Positions 36,398 through 46,195 of a DNA stretch of 64,000 nucleotides are shown here, piece by piece. The stretch is from Candidatus Colwellia aromaticivorans. GTDB lineage: Bacteria > Pseudomonadota > Gammaproteobacteria > Enterobacterales > Alteromonadaceae. The stretch covers positions 1-64,000 of the forward strand of contig NZ_QOLD01000019.1 of assembly GCF_003333305.1 (NCBI RefSeq), in the 5' to 3' direction. Each line of letters starts with the position of its first letter. Position 1 is the stretch's first letter. The notes below the pieces were generated by a model. The model saw nothing but the letters and a program-made list of their open reading frames with translations, was not told the DNA's origin and did no database searches. Position numbers and translations under genes: made by a program.

Positions 36398-36802
36398 CTA
36401 CCCCTTCGCAGCAGCAATGGAGATTCTAAGACCACTTCCTGCCTCTTTAATTGCATCCATTACTTTAACAACAACACCATGTTTGGCATCTTTGTCGGCT
36501 TGGATAATAACAACATCAGTTGGTTGTTCTGCAAGTAATTTTTCAATCCTTGCGCCAACACGTTCGATGTCAACACGCCCCTTATCTAACCAGATTTCAC
36601 CGTTATCTTTTATTGCAACAAAGATATTGGCATTTTTTTGCTTAGTTTGTTGTGCTGCTTTAGGTTTATTTACTTCAATACCTGCTTCTTTAACAAAAGA
36701 AGTGGTTACGATGAAGAAGATCAGCATGATAAATACGATGTCGAGCATCGGTGTCATATCAATTACCGCTTCTTCGTCCTCACGAATCTTTTTACGTGCC
36801 AT
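36398..36802 (-). CDS. exbD: ExbD biopolymer transport protein
   Basis: 134 residues with one N-terminal membrane helix (about 20-39) carrying the proton-path Asp21 in DMTPMLDIVFIMLIFFIVTTSF. A periplasmic domain follows with VVIIQADKDAKHGVVVKVMDAIKEAG. It works with ExbB to energise TonB. It lies between exbB (12-bp gap) and tonB (3-bp gap). Confidence 0.94.
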   Translation of the reverse strand: MARKKIREDEEAVIDMTPMLDIVFIMLIFFIVTTSFVKEAGIEVNKPKAAQQTKQKNANIFVAIKDNGEIWLDKGRVDIERVGARIEKLLAEQPTDVVIIQADKDAKHGVVVKVMDAIKEAGSGLRISIAAAKG

Positions 36803-36814
36803 GAAAATATCTCT

Positions 36815-37339
36815 CTAGTGATGAGGTAAACTGTCAACCAGTTTAGCCTTTGCTAGTTTAACTTGAGCGTCTAGTCTTGAACTAAAAAACACACCCGATA
36901 ATGCTGCTACCATACCCGCCATTGTCGGAATAGTAGCTTGCGATATACCTGCGGCCATTAGACGTGGGTTACCTGTACCTTGTTGTGCCATTGTTTCAAA
37001 CACACCAATCATACCGGTAACTGTTCCCAACAAACCGATTAATGGACACATTGCCACTAATGTTTTGATGGTAATCATACGCTGTTCAAGCAGTTCATTT
37101 GCTTCGGAAATCCAAGTCTCTCTAATACGATGTGCATACCAAGACGTTGTGTCTGTGCGTGCATCCCAACGAGAAACGATATCGTTTTTAATCGCTGGGT
37201 AGACTGAAGATAAGAACCAATAACGTTCTATCATCATTATCCACATCAATAAGAGTGCAAAGGCAACAACGTAAAGTACGTTACCGCCAGTTGCAACAAA
37301 ACCCCTGACAGATTCCCAAACCTCTATCAGGAATAACAT
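36815..37339 (-). CDS. exbB: ExbB-type MotA/TolQ/ExbB proton channel
   Basis: 174 residues with three membrane helices; the conserved cytoplasmic-to-TM segment is TLVAMCPLIGLLGTVTGMIGVFETM and QATIPTMAGMVAALSGVFFSSRL. It forms the energising channel with ExbD. The start codon overlaps the ttpC stop (TAATG), indicating translational coupling. Confidence 0.92.
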   Translation of the reverse strand: MLFLIEVWESVRGFVATGGNVLYVVAFALLLMWIMMIERYWFLSSVYPAIKNDIVSRWDARTDTTSWYAHRIRETWISEANELLEQRMITIKTLVAMCPLIGLLGTVTGMIGVFETMAQQGTGNPRLMAAGISQATIPTMAGMVAALSGVFFSSRLDAQVKLAKAKLVDSLPHH

Positions 37340-38688
37340 TATTTAGACTCCTTCTCTGCAATCGCAGCAATTAAGCCTGCACTTTGCTCATCTAGTTTCT
37401 GTAAAACGCTTTTCGCTTTACCAGCAACAACTGAGTGGATAAGGATAAGTGGCAATGCACAAATCAAACCTAATGCTGTTGTAACTAACGCTAGTGATAT
37501 GTTACCAGCCATAATTTTCGGATCACCAGTACCAAATAAGGTTATGGTTTGGAAAGTCATAATCATACCGATTACTGTACCTAGTAGACCCATTAATGGG
37601 GCAATAGCAGCAAACATTTTGATTAAGTTAACACCACGGTCTACTTGAGGCGTTTCACGTAAAATACCTTCATCAAGTTTCAGCTCTAATGTTTCAGCAT
37701 CAACCGATTTATTGTCATGGTAAATTTGCAATAAACGACCTAGCGGGTTATTTGCATTTGGTGTATCAATGTTTTTCTCTTGCGCTTTAATTTTAGCGCT
37801 CATGCTACCTAAAACAATTAAGCGTTCAAGCGCAATGATACAACCAATAATGAAAAGAACCGTAATAGCATAGCCAACTTCTTTACCTTCATGGAAGAAC
37901 TCTTCAACTGTTTTCTTACGTGTTTCAAGTGATAAAATACCACCACGAGAAGGATCCACATAAAGAGCGCTATAACCAGAGCTAGCGTTAGAGAAGTTTG
38001 AAGCAGTTTCAGCTATGTAACCAGCTGGTTGCTTAGGTAAAGGTTGTACTTGACCTACTTCATCGTTGTAAGTTAAATAGCCGTTGTCTGATACTAAGTT
38101 AAATGTACCAACACGCGTAATAGTTTCAGTAGATTTAGAACCATCTAAGTTAGTCACTTCAACACTAAATTTAGAAATTTTACCTGATTGAGTCATTTCA
38201 GTTTGTAAGGCAAACCATAACTCTTCAAGATCTTCTAATGCAGGAATTGCTTTTGCGTTAGCTATGCGGTTTAACGCTTCGCCGCGACCTGGAAATTCAG
38301 CACTTACAATTGAAGTAGCAATTTGACCATAAGCACCTGCTGCTGCTGCACGAGAAACACCAAACATCTCACCTAACGTACCAGTAGCATTGTCTAGTTC
38401 AACTTCTTTTTGCGCTAAGGCAATTTCATTAGCCGCATATTCTTTCGTTAAACGTTTGTTGCGCGCTTCTTGGTTCGCTAATTCTTTTTTCGCTTTATTT
38501 AATAACGATTGCTTGTCGCTACGAGCACTTTTAAATTCAGCTTCGCGTTTTTTATCAAGTTTTGCTTCTGATACACGATCAGATTTAACTTGTTTAAGTA
38601 AATCATCTAACTGATTTGCTTGTGTAGTTGCTACTAAGCCAGTAGTCATTATTGCGGCTAGCGCTACAAAATTAATAATTTTCTTCAT
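37339..38688 (-). CDS. TtpC-like ExbB paralogue with long periplasmic domain
   Basis: 449 residues. A signal peptide (residues 1-24) and a long periplasmic domain with a coiled coil (about 28-105, rich in Lys/Glu/Ala) precede a MotA/TolQ/ExbB core (about 270-440: YAITVLFIIGCIIALERLI, IKMFAAIAPLMGLLGTVIGMIMTFQ, GLICALPLILIHSVVAGKAK). This layout matches TtpC, required for TonB2 function in Vibrio. It overlaps both the DUF3450 stop and the exbB start by one base, a tight operon. Confidence 0.88.
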   Translation of the reverse strand: MKKIINFVALAAIMTTGLVATTQANQLDDLLKQVKSDRVSEAKLDKKREAEFKSARSDKQSLLNKAKKELANQEARNKRLTKEYAANEIALAQKEVELDNATGTLGEMFGVSRAAAAGAYGQIATSIVSAEFPGRGEALNRIANAKAIPALEDLEELWFALQTEMTQSGKISKFSVEVTNLDGSKSTETITRVGTFNLVSDNGYLTYNDEVGQVQPLPKQPAGYIAETASNFSNASSGYSALYVDPSRGGILSLETRKKTVEEFFHEGKEVGYAITVLFIIGCIIALERLIVLGSMSAKIKAQEKNIDTPNANNPLGRLLQIYHDNKSVDAETLELKLDEGILRETPQVDRGVNLIKMFAAIAPLMGLLGTVIGMIMTFQTITLFGTGDPKIMAGNISLALVTTALGLICALPLILIHSVVAGKAKSVLQKLDEQSAGLIAAIAEKESK

Positions 38689-39476
38689 TATTTTGCTCCT
38701 GCTGCAAATACTGGTAATTTAGCTAGATCCATTGGAAGTTGCTTACGCGCCATAGCGACAGCATCTTTAATAGGTTTCAAGTACTCATCACCTAACTCTT
38801 CCCATGAACGACTTTCGTTATTCCATAACCAAGAGTGTTTTTGGTCTAATGATTGAGCGACAAAAGCGATACGTCCCATGTGAACAAAATCAGCCGTTAA
38901 TGTTGTACCACCAAAATCAATCTCGGCTTGGTAAGCGTCAAAAATAGTGCCGTAACCCGCTTCAATTTCATATGCTTCAAGTACTAAGCGAAACTGCTCA
39001 GACGTAGTTACGTTTGAGTTAGTCATCACTTCACGCAAATTAGCTACGCGCTCTTTACGACGTTCTATATTCATGGGTACATCTAAATCAATAAACGTTT
39101 CTAAGGTGTCTATCATTTTGTACATTAACGGTACAACACCTTGTTTGATTTTATCGATACCATCAATCTGCTTTTGTAATGATACGATGTTCGCTTTTTG
39201 ATCATCAACCATACGTTGTACATGGTCATTATAACCACGAAGAACATCACCTTCATCTACCGTATTACGATATTCAGCAAGAAGATCTTGCGTTTGCTCG
39301 TATATCGTATTGATTTTGGTTTGTGATTTAGCTGACTGTTTAAAAATATTAGCTTCAGCTTTTTGAAGATCTGTTAATGTATTTGCAGCAGCGATATTGC
39401 TACCTGCTAATGCTAGTGCGCCTACCATTGCCGTGGCGATGAGGCTTTTCTTACTTACTTTGGACATAGTTCCCAA
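38688..39476 (-). CDS. DUF3450 family periplasmic protein
   Basis: 262 residues. A signal peptide ends near AGSNIAAA (about residue 30). The coiled-coil body runs over residues 35-120 (QKAEANIFKQSAKSQTKINTI), followed by the family segments MIDTLETFIDLDVPMNIERRKERVANLREVM and GRIAFVAQSLDQKHSWLWNNESRSWEEL. DUF3450 genes head TtpC-type TonB operons. The ATG at 39467 (GGGA just upstream) is an alternative start three codons in. First gene of the operon. Confidence 0.87.
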   Translation of the reverse strand: MGTMSKVSKKSLIATAMVGALALAGSNIAAANTLTDLQKAEANIFKQSAKSQTKINTIYEQTQDLLAEYRNTVDEGDVLRGYNDHVQRMVDDQKANIVSLQKQIDGIDKIKQGVVPLMYKMIDTLETFIDLDVPMNIERRKERVANLREVMTNSNVTTSEQFRLVLEAYEIEAGYGTIFDAYQAEIDFGGTTLTADFVHMGRIAFVAQSLDQKHSWLWNNESRSWEELGDEYLKPIKDAVAMARKQLPMDLAKLPVFAAGAK

Positions 39477-40443
39477 CCATTGCTATTTAAATTTTGATAA
39501 CAAATTTTTTGTTACCGCAAATATAAAAATCTATCGTTTTTTTATGTGTAACTTTATTATGTGTAACTTTTTTATAAATACAACTAATTAATAATCCCAA
39601 ATGACAAGTAGGCTGTCAAGTTGAGAGTAATAAAGTCGTTTTGTTCATTTTTCAGTAATAAATAAAAAATATCATGTTAAAAATTAAAACAGTTAAGTAC
39701 TAAAATGCTTCATTAACTCACCATGCTATGGTCTTTTTTGATTATTACTTGTACAAAATAGCCAAATAATGGCTTAAACATTTTGTTACCTTATGTTTTA
39801 CTAACTTCTTCGTAGTAAGTCAAATTTATTTACTATAAATTAGTGATTTTCCACTTTTTTCACTCAATTAATTAGCAAAGAACTTTTATCTAAATGATTG
39901 ATTTACTGGTCTAAATTGACCTGGCAACCACAGACTGATAATAGTCAATTTAAGATAATCGTGGCTTTACGCAATACATATATAACGATACATATATACT
40001 ATCCACGATTATGACAGCGCTGTTAATTTATAATTTAAATCACGGCTTTTTATGATTATCTATAGACAATTAATTAGTATGAAGCTGTGACATCATGGTA
40101 AATGATCGAGTCAACTGTAGGTGCATAACACTCACTTGAGGCATCTAAATCAGAAATGAATACATTTCACTGCCACCACTATTAAATTCAGTGTATATCA
40201 ATAGAGCTATTTAATCGGCTTGTCATGAGTATTGTGTGAATTGGTTATTATTAGCAAGTCAAGATGCGTAATTTACTTTCATAAAAATATGGTTACAGAC
40301 GGGTTCTTTTAAATATTAATATTTAGTACTTTTGTTCGAAATACATGTGATTTTTAGTATAACCGCACAAATACTACAGATATTTACCCATAATAACGTT
40401 AAGATGATAAGCATATTTAGTATTGATTCTTGCAGGATATTAA
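39477..40443. other. Long gene-free region
   Basis: 967 bp without a credible gene on either strand, upstream of the divergent DUF3450 operon and priC. It is AT-rich. It holds an inverted repeat ATAATCGTGG (39955-39964) / CCACGATTAT (40003-40012) enclosing two near-copies of ATACATATATA, directly followed by the 10-bp palindrome ACAGCGCTGT (40014-40023). An unrecognised small RNA or a regulatory site is possible. Confidence 0.55.
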
Positions 40444-41076
40444 GTGAATTCAATCGAACGTTTAACTGAGGTATTAATGCGCTTAGCTATAGAGGCAAAA
40501 CAAATCGATACTCTAAATACTCAAAACAAATCTCATCGATTAATTGAAAACAACAATTTATTTTCTCCTTCTTTATTTTTCAGTCAAAGTGATCGTTATT
40601 TACCTTACGTAGAGGAAATTGAACGTAGATTAGCTGAATTTACACGATTAGTTGCATCCAACAAAATAGAGTTATCAATAGTATTATTAGAACATTTAGA
40701 ACAACAAATTGCCGCAATATCAAATGCGTTAAATGCTAATTCAACCATCCATCAAGCAGCAAAACTAAGCTTTGATGCTAATAAAAAAGTAAGAATTAAA
40801 AAAGCCAAAGCTAAACAGGTTAATAAATATCGAGATATGGCAAATAACTTGGTTTTAAACAGCCATCAACTCTATCAAAAATTAACAGAGCATCATGAAT
40901 TTGAACGGCGCCTAATGGATATGCTCTTAGAAAAGGAGCGGCAAAGGGTAGAATGTAAGAAACATGAAAGTGAAAAGCTATCCATTGAAGTGTTAACTCT
41001 ACACCAACGTCTTGGACGTTGTCGTAAAGCTATTACAACTATTGAACGTGATATTGAGCTAGCAGAAAAACGCTAA
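40444..41076 (+). CDS. priC: Primosomal replication protein PriC
   Basis: Replication-restart factor that loads DnaB at stalled forks. The 210 residues are helical. The family region ends LYQKLTEHHEFERRLMDMLLEKE and LHQRLGRCRKAITTIERDIELAEKR. GTG start with AGGA 6 nt upstream. E. coli PriC is about 175 residues; this one has a longer N-terminal half. Confidence 0.88.
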   Translation: MNSIERLTEVLMRLAIEAKQIDTLNTQNKSHRLIENNNLFSPSLFFSQSDRYLPYVEEIERRLAEFTRLVASNKIELSIVLLEHLEQQIAAISNALNANSTIHQAAKLSFDANKKVRIKKAKAKQVNKYRDMANNLVLNSHQLYQKLTEHHEFERRLMDMLLEKERQRVECKKHESEKLSIEVLTLHQRLGRCRKAITTIERDIELAEKR

Positions 41077-41103
41077 TGCTATATAAATATTCGCATTTTT
41101 TCT

Positions 41104-41119
41104 ATACTAACGTTAGTAT
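41104..41119. promoter_or_regulatory. 16-bp perfect palindrome behind priC
   Basis: ATACTAACGTTAGTAT lies 28 bp after the priC stop and 126 bp before the ComFB gene. The T-run that follows is only three bases, so it is a better operator than terminator. The binding protein is unknown. A TTCCGG/CCGGAA inverted repeat follows at 41194-41216. Confidence 0.4.
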
Positions 41120-41244
41120 TTGATCTGCGCAAAGAATATCTTATGTAATCCTAGTGGTTTTTACATCGAGAATATTACACTGAACTCCCAAGGTTCCGGC
41201 TTAAAAGTCTCCGGAATGACAAATACCGATTTTGAAGGATATAT

Positions 41245-41517
41245 ATGATAATTTCTGATGACATTCATAATTACTATGAAAAACTAGTCACACTTCACTT
41301 TTCTTTAAGTAAATTTGACGAAAAATATGATGACGACTTTTTAGCCGATTTAACCTGCGTAGTACTAAATCAACTACCAGCTCGCTATATTCGTCACGAA
41401 GTAGATATGGCTTTTTTCTTACCTGCATCAGAACGTTTTGAAATGGAAGAAAAAGTAAAAAAAGCAATTAGTAAAGCGATAGAGTTTATGAAAATCAATC
41501 ACGAAGCGAACGAATAA
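41245..41517 (+). CDS. ComFB family protein
   Basis: 90 residues matching the ComFB domain throughout: DDIHNYYEKLVTLHF, YDDDFLADLTCVVLNQLPARYIRHEVDMAFFLPASERFEMEEKV. AAGGATATAT precedes the ATG. ComFB was named from a Bacillus competence operon. Cyanobacterial members bind cyclic di-GMP and cAMP, so a second-messenger role is possible but not shown by sequence. Confidence 0.82.
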   Translation: MIISDDIHNYYEKLVTLHFSLSKFDEKYDDDFLADLTCVVLNQLPARYIRHEVDMAFFLPASERFEMEEKVKKAISKAIEFMKINHEANE

Positions 41518-41690
41518 GTATCGAAGATATAATGGTATTTCCAGCGCTTTTATAATTATTTAGCTGGCTTATTTGGTTGGGTCTCGGCCTAATGTTCTTA
41601 CAACGAGTTCTTAAGGACTTCCAAACGGACTGATTTCGGTAATAAAAGAACCCTTACGTCTATGAAGATAGGGGATATTTGAAGCTTTCA

Positions 41691-41714
41691 TGTAGCAAAA
41701 ATTGTAGCAAAAAT
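41691..41714. repeat. Two exact 12-bp direct repeats beside the 4.5S RNA gene
   Basis: TGTAGCAAAAAT twice in tandem, 37 bp beyond the 3' end of ffs. The stretch 41518-41690 holds no recognised gene. Tandem repeats of this kind could be recombinase arm sites; no integrase gene is present. Confidence 0.5.
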
Positions 41715-41750
41715 GCTATTTCTGGTGTAACCCATTGATTTATAAGATTG

Positions 41751-41863
41751 GGTGGCGGCCTAACCAGCCACACCTCGGCACATGAGTCGTCTGCTGCGGT
41801 TGCTTCCTTCCGGACCTGGCCGAGTTCACAGAGTATCATTGCGAGGGGACCGAAAAGGCCACC
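41751..41863 (-). ncRNA. ffs: Signal recognition particle RNA (4.5S RNA)
   Basis: The minus strand carries the SRP apical motif CAGGTCCGGAAGGAAGCA with symmetric and asymmetric internal loops (CTCGGCCAGG ... AGCAGACGACTCATGTGCCGAG). The 5' GGTGGCC pairs with the 3' GGCCGCCACC. About 113 nt, the length of the E. coli RNA. It binds Ffh and targets inner-membrane proteins. Confidence 0.95.
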
Positions 41864-42229
41864 ATAATAAGCCTAACCAAAAGAGTTAAACATCTCTTAT
41901 ATTGGTTAGCGGCGCGAATTATCGCTAATCAAACGTTCGGATGCAAGCACTAGTTAGCTATTTTCGAGTAACGCTACACTACATGAGGATTTTTTACACA
42001 ATTAAGATAAAATTTCCCTTAAACTTGACTCATTCAATTTCAATAACAAAATCAGATTAGCCGTGTAAAGGACAACTTCGGCAGAAAATTGGCTTTTCGA
42101 TGTGATTGACCTACCACTTGCCATCCTAAAGCGATGAGCATAGATAAACTAATAGAGGACGAAATCGCCCTTGTTTGAATGGAATATATTAGGTAAGTCT
42201 ACCTGACTTACCTTTATAAATTAACGTCA
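41864..42229. other. Intergenic region upstream of ffs
   Basis: 366 bp holding the presumed ffs promoter (TATTAT near the RNA 5' end, TTTAAC further up; spacing not ideal) and the 3' flank of the DUF3014 gene. A TTAGCG/CGCTAA inverted repeat lies near 41906-41930. No gene was recognised. Confidence 0.4.
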
Positions 42230-43165
42230 TTAATGAACGCCGTTTTCTTGCTGAGCTAACTTCTCATGTAGCTCTAATAAAACAGATTTCATCACTAATA
42301 GATTATCTTTACCTAAACGAAGTAATAACTTATCAGCATCCGGTAAAGCTTCAAGTTCAGAGTCAGCAAATTTATACATAACACTCGGTTGTATTAATGC
42401 CATAGATGATTTAGGTAACTCCATATCTAATACACGAGTTATCGCATCTTGCAAAGTGCGAGTAAAATCATCCTCATAACCTAGTTCAGTATAAGCTTCG
42501 TCAATTAAAGGCTTAATTTCACTATACCACTGAACCAAGTTTTCACTGTCCATTGATCTTAATAAATCAACATATAAGCTAAAGCGTCGACTTGAATTTT
42601 CATTCCATTGCCAAACATTTTGCTTCACTGGTAAAGGACTATCTGAATCGGTTTGTTCTGGTTTTTGAAACGATTGTTGAAAACTAACACTCTCTATTGC
42701 AGGTGTGAACTTAGCGTTAGGCAGAATAAAAGGGCTATGCTCATAAGCAATAATTCCTTGAGCAAAGTTATCAGTAAAAACGACAAAACGCCTAATCATG
42801 TCTTCATCAATGATAAGTTTAAGTAGCTCTTTACGCCAAGTGATTTCTGGTAATTTTAACTTTAACCAATCGTCACTGTTATCCAATGAAGGTAAGGGTT
42901 CTATTACTGATTCAATAACTTCTTCCTCAACAACGACTTCCGGTATTTCAATTATAGGTTCAGGTAGTTCTTCCACTGGTTCAGGTATTTTTTCCACTAT
43001 TATCACGGGCTCATCAATAACAACGGGCTCAGACTTATCGCCAGTAAATTGCCATGCTACACCGATAGCTATAATCACTAAAATAATAAAAACGATCAAT
43101 GGCCACGACGCTTTATTTTGACTCGCCTGATCACTTTTCTCTAATGATTGATTTAAGTTGTCCAT
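42230..43165 (-). CDS. DUF3014 domain protein
   Basis: 311 residues. A single membrane helix (about 21-40, WPLIVFIILVIIAIGVAWQF) is followed by an acidic Pro/Glu/Val-rich linker (50-90), then the DUF3014 region (LPEITWRKELLKLIIDEDMIRRFVVFTDNFAQG ... SRRFSLYVDLLRSMDSENLVQWYSEIKPLIDEAYTELGY). Probably anchored with the domain in the periplasm. Function is unknown. Confidence 0.82.
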   Translation of the reverse strand: MDNLNQSLEKSDQASQNKASWPLIVFIILVIIAIGVAWQFTGDKSEPVVIDEPVIIVEKIPEPVEELPEPIIEIPEVVVEEEVIESVIEPLPSLDNSDDWLKLKLPEITWRKELLKLIIDEDMIRRFVVFTDNFAQGIIAYEHSPFILPNAKFTPAIESVSFQQSFQKPEQTDSDSPLPVKQNVWQWNENSSRRFSLYVDLLRSMDSENLVQWYSEIKPLIDEAYTELGYEDDFTRTLQDAITRVLDMELPKSSMALIQPSVMYKFADSELEALPDADKLLLRLGKDNLLVMKSVLLELHEKLAQQENGVH

Positions 43166-43174
43166 GTTTACCTA

Positions 43175-43436
43175 TACCCATGTTACTTCAATATGTCGGA
43201 TTCAGCTGGAATTAGAAACGCCTTTAGGCAAGGCTTTGATTGAAGAGAATGGTTGTTCCATTGTCGAAATCAATAACGTAGCATAAAGCGTTTCTAAACC
43301 AACCCTACGGGGCGTATGAGCAAATCACGCTCATCGTTGCTCCTTTTTTTAAGGGAACAACCATTAATAAAAACAAGCGCCTTGATCATGAGTCGCTCAA
43401 ACGTCCTGAAACTCGCATCTTGGAGTATCATGGGTA
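43175..43436 (-). repeat. MITE-like element, copy C (262 bp)
   Basis: Ends TACCCATGTTACTTCAATAT (left) and TACCCATGATACTCCAAGAT (right, read inward). Interior modules are inverted relative to copy A (ATTCAGCTGGAATTAGAAACG near the left). The end sequence belongs to a different subtype from copies A, B and F. It lies just upstream of the DUF3014 gene. Confidence 0.85.
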
Positions 43437-43472
43437 TATACATTATTAATTTTAATATTTTTCATGCTATCG

Positions 43473-44375
43473 TTACTCAGGCATGAGTAAATGCGTTTTT
43501 TGTTGTGCTAATTGTTTCAAGTACTCCCAAACCGTATTCACTTGCGATAAGCGTTTACTTTCTGGGTGAGTAACAAGATAAAAGCTACGCACTAATTTAA
43601 TATCATTAATGCATAATTTAACTAAGCTAGCATCTTGCTCCGCTAAAAAGCAAGGCAAAATACCGATTCCTAAGCCACTTTTTATGGCGCTATATTGACT
43701 AGTTATACTGGTACTTTGAAAACTAGGCGCAATATCTACACGCAACTTAGCGCTAAGTTCTTTCAAATATGATAGTTGTTCGGTGAATAATAAATTATCG
43801 ACATAGCTAACCCATTGATAATTAGCTAGCTGACTGAACTCTACTTTGTTGTGAATACTTTCAAGATAACTTGCATGACCATATAACTGCAACTGATAAT
43901 CACAAAGCTTAGTAATAATAGTAGAAGTACTTTTCGGTTTTTCAACCGCAATAGCAATGTCAGCTTCATTACGACTAATTTTTACATCACGGGCAAAATG
44001 TACCAGCTCTATTTGTATATTAGGAAATTTTTGTTTGAGTGCCATTAAATGAGGGGCGATAAAAAAACTGCCGAACGCTTCTGTTACGCCTATACGAACT
44101 CGGCCACTGTTTACACTGTTTTGCTCTTTTATGTCATCAAAAGCTTGTCCAGCGTCCAACTCCATCCGTCTCGCATATTGTAACAATTTAGTGCCGTCAG
44201 ACGTTAACACATGACCATCAACAGTACGCTCGAATAGCTTAGTAGCTAAGCTTTCTTCCAGTTTATGTAGACGGCGCGACAAAGTTGAGGCATCAACGGT
44301 TAACCGCTTGGCAGCGATTGATAGGCGTTCACTGCGTGCAACTTCTAAAAATAATTTAATATCATCCCAGTTCAT
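43473..44375 (-). CDS. LysR family transcriptional regulator
   Basis: 300 residues. The N-terminal winged helix-turn-helix ([51 protein letters not shown]) is followed by a substrate-binding domain ([19 protein letters not shown] ... [14 protein letters not shown]). It is divergent from mmsA, so it probably controls that gene in response to a valine/propionate catabolite; this is inferred from position. Confidence 0.9.
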   Translation of the reverse strand: MNWDDIKLFLEVARSERLSIAAKRLTVDASTLSRRLHKLEESLATKLFERTVDGHVLTSDGTKLLQYARRMELDAGQAFDDIKEQNSVNSGRVRIGVTEAFGSFFIAPHLMALKQKFPNIQIELVHFARDVKISRNEADIAIAVEKPKSTSTIITKLCDYQLQLYGHASYLESIHNKVEFSQLANYQWVSYVDNLLFTEQLSYLKELSAKLRVDIAPSFQSTSITSQYSAIKSGLGIGILPCFLAEQDASLVKLCINDIKLVRSFYLVTHPESKRLSQVNTVWEYLKQLAQQKTHLLMPE

Positions 44376-44504
44376 TCTTGTAGAGTAACAATATCGATAG
44401 TCAAATGCAAAAATGCAATGCAGGCTGCATTTTTACCTATTGCTGAATTATTGATAAAAGACTATTTTATCATCAACTCTATTCTCTTCTATTTAAGGCT
44501 TGTC

Positions 44505-46007
44505 ATGACAATTAAAGAAATTCCACTGATCATTAATGGTGAAAAAATTCGTTCAACCACCGATACTTGGTTAGATGTTTTAAACCCTGCTACTCAAGAA
44601 GTTGTTGCTCGTGTGCCTATGGCAACCAAAGAAGAAGTTGCTGCAGCAGTAGCTAACTCAGCAGAAGCATTCAAGTCTTGGTCAAAGGTTTCCTTAACCA
44701 ATCGTATGCGTATTATGTTAAATTTCCAACAATTGGTTAGAGAGAATACCCAAGAGCTTGCCGAATTAGTTACTTTAGAACATGGTAAAACACTGCCTGA
44801 TGCTGAAGGCGAAGTAGGACGTTCATTAGAAGCGATTGAAAATGCTTGTTCAATTACTCGCTTACAACTAGGAGAAATGGCCAATAATGCAGCAAGCGGT
44901 GTAGACACTTATACATTGAATAAGCCAATTGGTGTTGGTTTAGGTATCACGGCATTCAACTTTCCACTAATGCTGCCATCGTTTATGTTCCCACCAGCAA
45001 TTGCCTGTGGTAATACGTTTATTTTAAAACCATCAGAGCAAGCGCCTTCTTCAACAATTCTTCTTGTTGAATTAGCACTTAAAGCAGGTATTCCTGCAGG
45101 TGTATTGAATGTTGTTCATGGTGGCCCAGATGTAGTTAATCAATTAATTGAAGCTGAGCCAGTAAAAGCGGTTTCATTCATTGGTTCAACTGGCGTTGGT
45201 ACACACGTTTATAACCATGCCACAAAGCATGGTAAACGTGCCCAATCAATGATGGGCGCAAAAAACCATATGGTAATCATGCCTGATGCAAATAAAGACA
45301 GAGCTATCAATGATTTACTTGGCTCAGCTTTTGGTGCAGCAGGACAGCGCTGTATGGCTAACCCCGTAACAATTCTAGTGGGTGAATCTCGAAACTGGCT
45401 ACCTGAAATTGTTGAACGAGCAAAACAAATGAAAATTGGACCTGGCACGCAACGTGATGCAGATTTAGGCCCAGTAGTATCACCACAAGCTAAAGCGCGT
45501 ATTATTAGTTTACTAGATTCAGGCGTTGAACAAGGCGCTACCTTGCTTGTTGATGGCAGAAATTGCCAAGTTGAAGGTTATCCAAACGGCAACTTTGTCG
45601 GACCAACGTTATTTACTGATGTAACGACTGATATGGATATTTACACGCAAGAAATTTTTGGACCTGCTTTGTGCGTATTAGAAGCAGAAACATTAGATGA
45701 AGCAATTGCAATAATTAATGCTAATCAAAATGGTAATGGTACTTCTTTATTTACCTCTTCTGGTTGGGCTGCACGTAAGTTTGAAAATGATATAGATGTT
45801 GGTCAAGTTGGTATTAATGTGCCAATTCCTGTACCCGTAGCCTATTTCAGCTTTACTGGTTCACGCGGCTCTAAATTAGGTGATTTAGGACCTAACGGCA
45901 AACAAGTAATCAGCTTTTGGACCTATACAAAATCTGTGACCGCTCGTTGGTTCGAACCAGATCATCAAGATGGCTCTGAAATTCACTCAACGATTAGTAT
46001 GAAGTAA
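44505..46007 (+). CDS. mmsA: CoA-acylating methylmalonate-semialdehyde dehydrogenase
   Basis: Converts (methyl)malonate semialdehyde to propionyl-CoA or acetyl-CoA in valine and inositol catabolism. From the ATG at 44505 (AAGG just upstream) the protein has the usual 500 residues. Upstream in-frame codons to 44418 encode an atypical hydrophobic stretch and were excluded. NAD-binding [28 protein letters not shown], catalytic Cys in [11 protein letters not shown], and [19 protein letters not shown] are intact. Another valine gene is not present in this window. Confidence 0.94.
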   Translation: MTIKEIPLIINGEKIRSTTDTWLDVLNPATQEVVARVPMATKEEVAAAVANSAEAFKSWSKVSLTNRMRIMLNFQQLVRENTQELAELVTLEHGKTLPDAEGEVGRSLEAIENACSITRLQLGEMANNAASGVDTYTLNKPIGVGLGITAFNFPLMLPSFMFPPAIACGNTFILKPSEQAPSSTILLVELALKAGIPAGVLNVVHGGPDVVNQLIEAEPVKAVSFIGSTGVGTHVYNHATKHGKRAQSMMGAKNHMVIMPDANKDRAINDLLGSAFGAAGQRCMANPVTILVGESRNWLPEIVERAKQMKIGPGTQRDADLGPVVSPQAKARIISLLDSGVEQGATLLVDGRNCQVEGYPNGNFVGPTLFTDVTTDMDIYTQEIFGPALCVLEAETLDEAIAIINANQNGNGTSLFTSSGWAARKFENDIDVGQVGINVPIPVPVAYFSFTGSRGSKLGDLGPNGKQVISFWTYTKSVTARWFEPDHQDGSEIHSTISMK

Positions 46008-46013
46008 GTAGCG

Positions 46014-46195
46014 AGCCCTTCGACTACTCGTTCCTCGCGCTCAGGATGCACGGCTATATTTATTCCGTATGGCTATATTTATTCCGCTTGTCCTGAGCTT
46101 GTCGAAGGAAGCCTGTCGAAGGAAGCTTGTCGAAGGAAGCCTGTCGTACTCCGACTGCTCATTCCTCGCGCTCAGGGCAAGCTGTTATACTATCC
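46014..46195. repeat. REP-like cluster behind mmsA
   Basis: CTTCGACTACTCGTTCCTCG, GGCTATATTTATTCCG twice, CTTGTCCTGAGCTTGTCG and several GAAGGAAGCCTGTC units: the family of 15189-15544 in the opposite orientation. Confidence 0.8.

Noticed and set aside
44418-44504. N-terminal extension of MmsA
   Set aside because: The upstream codons encode a hydrophobic stretch unlike the family; the ATG at 44505 has AAGG and gives the usual 500 residues.
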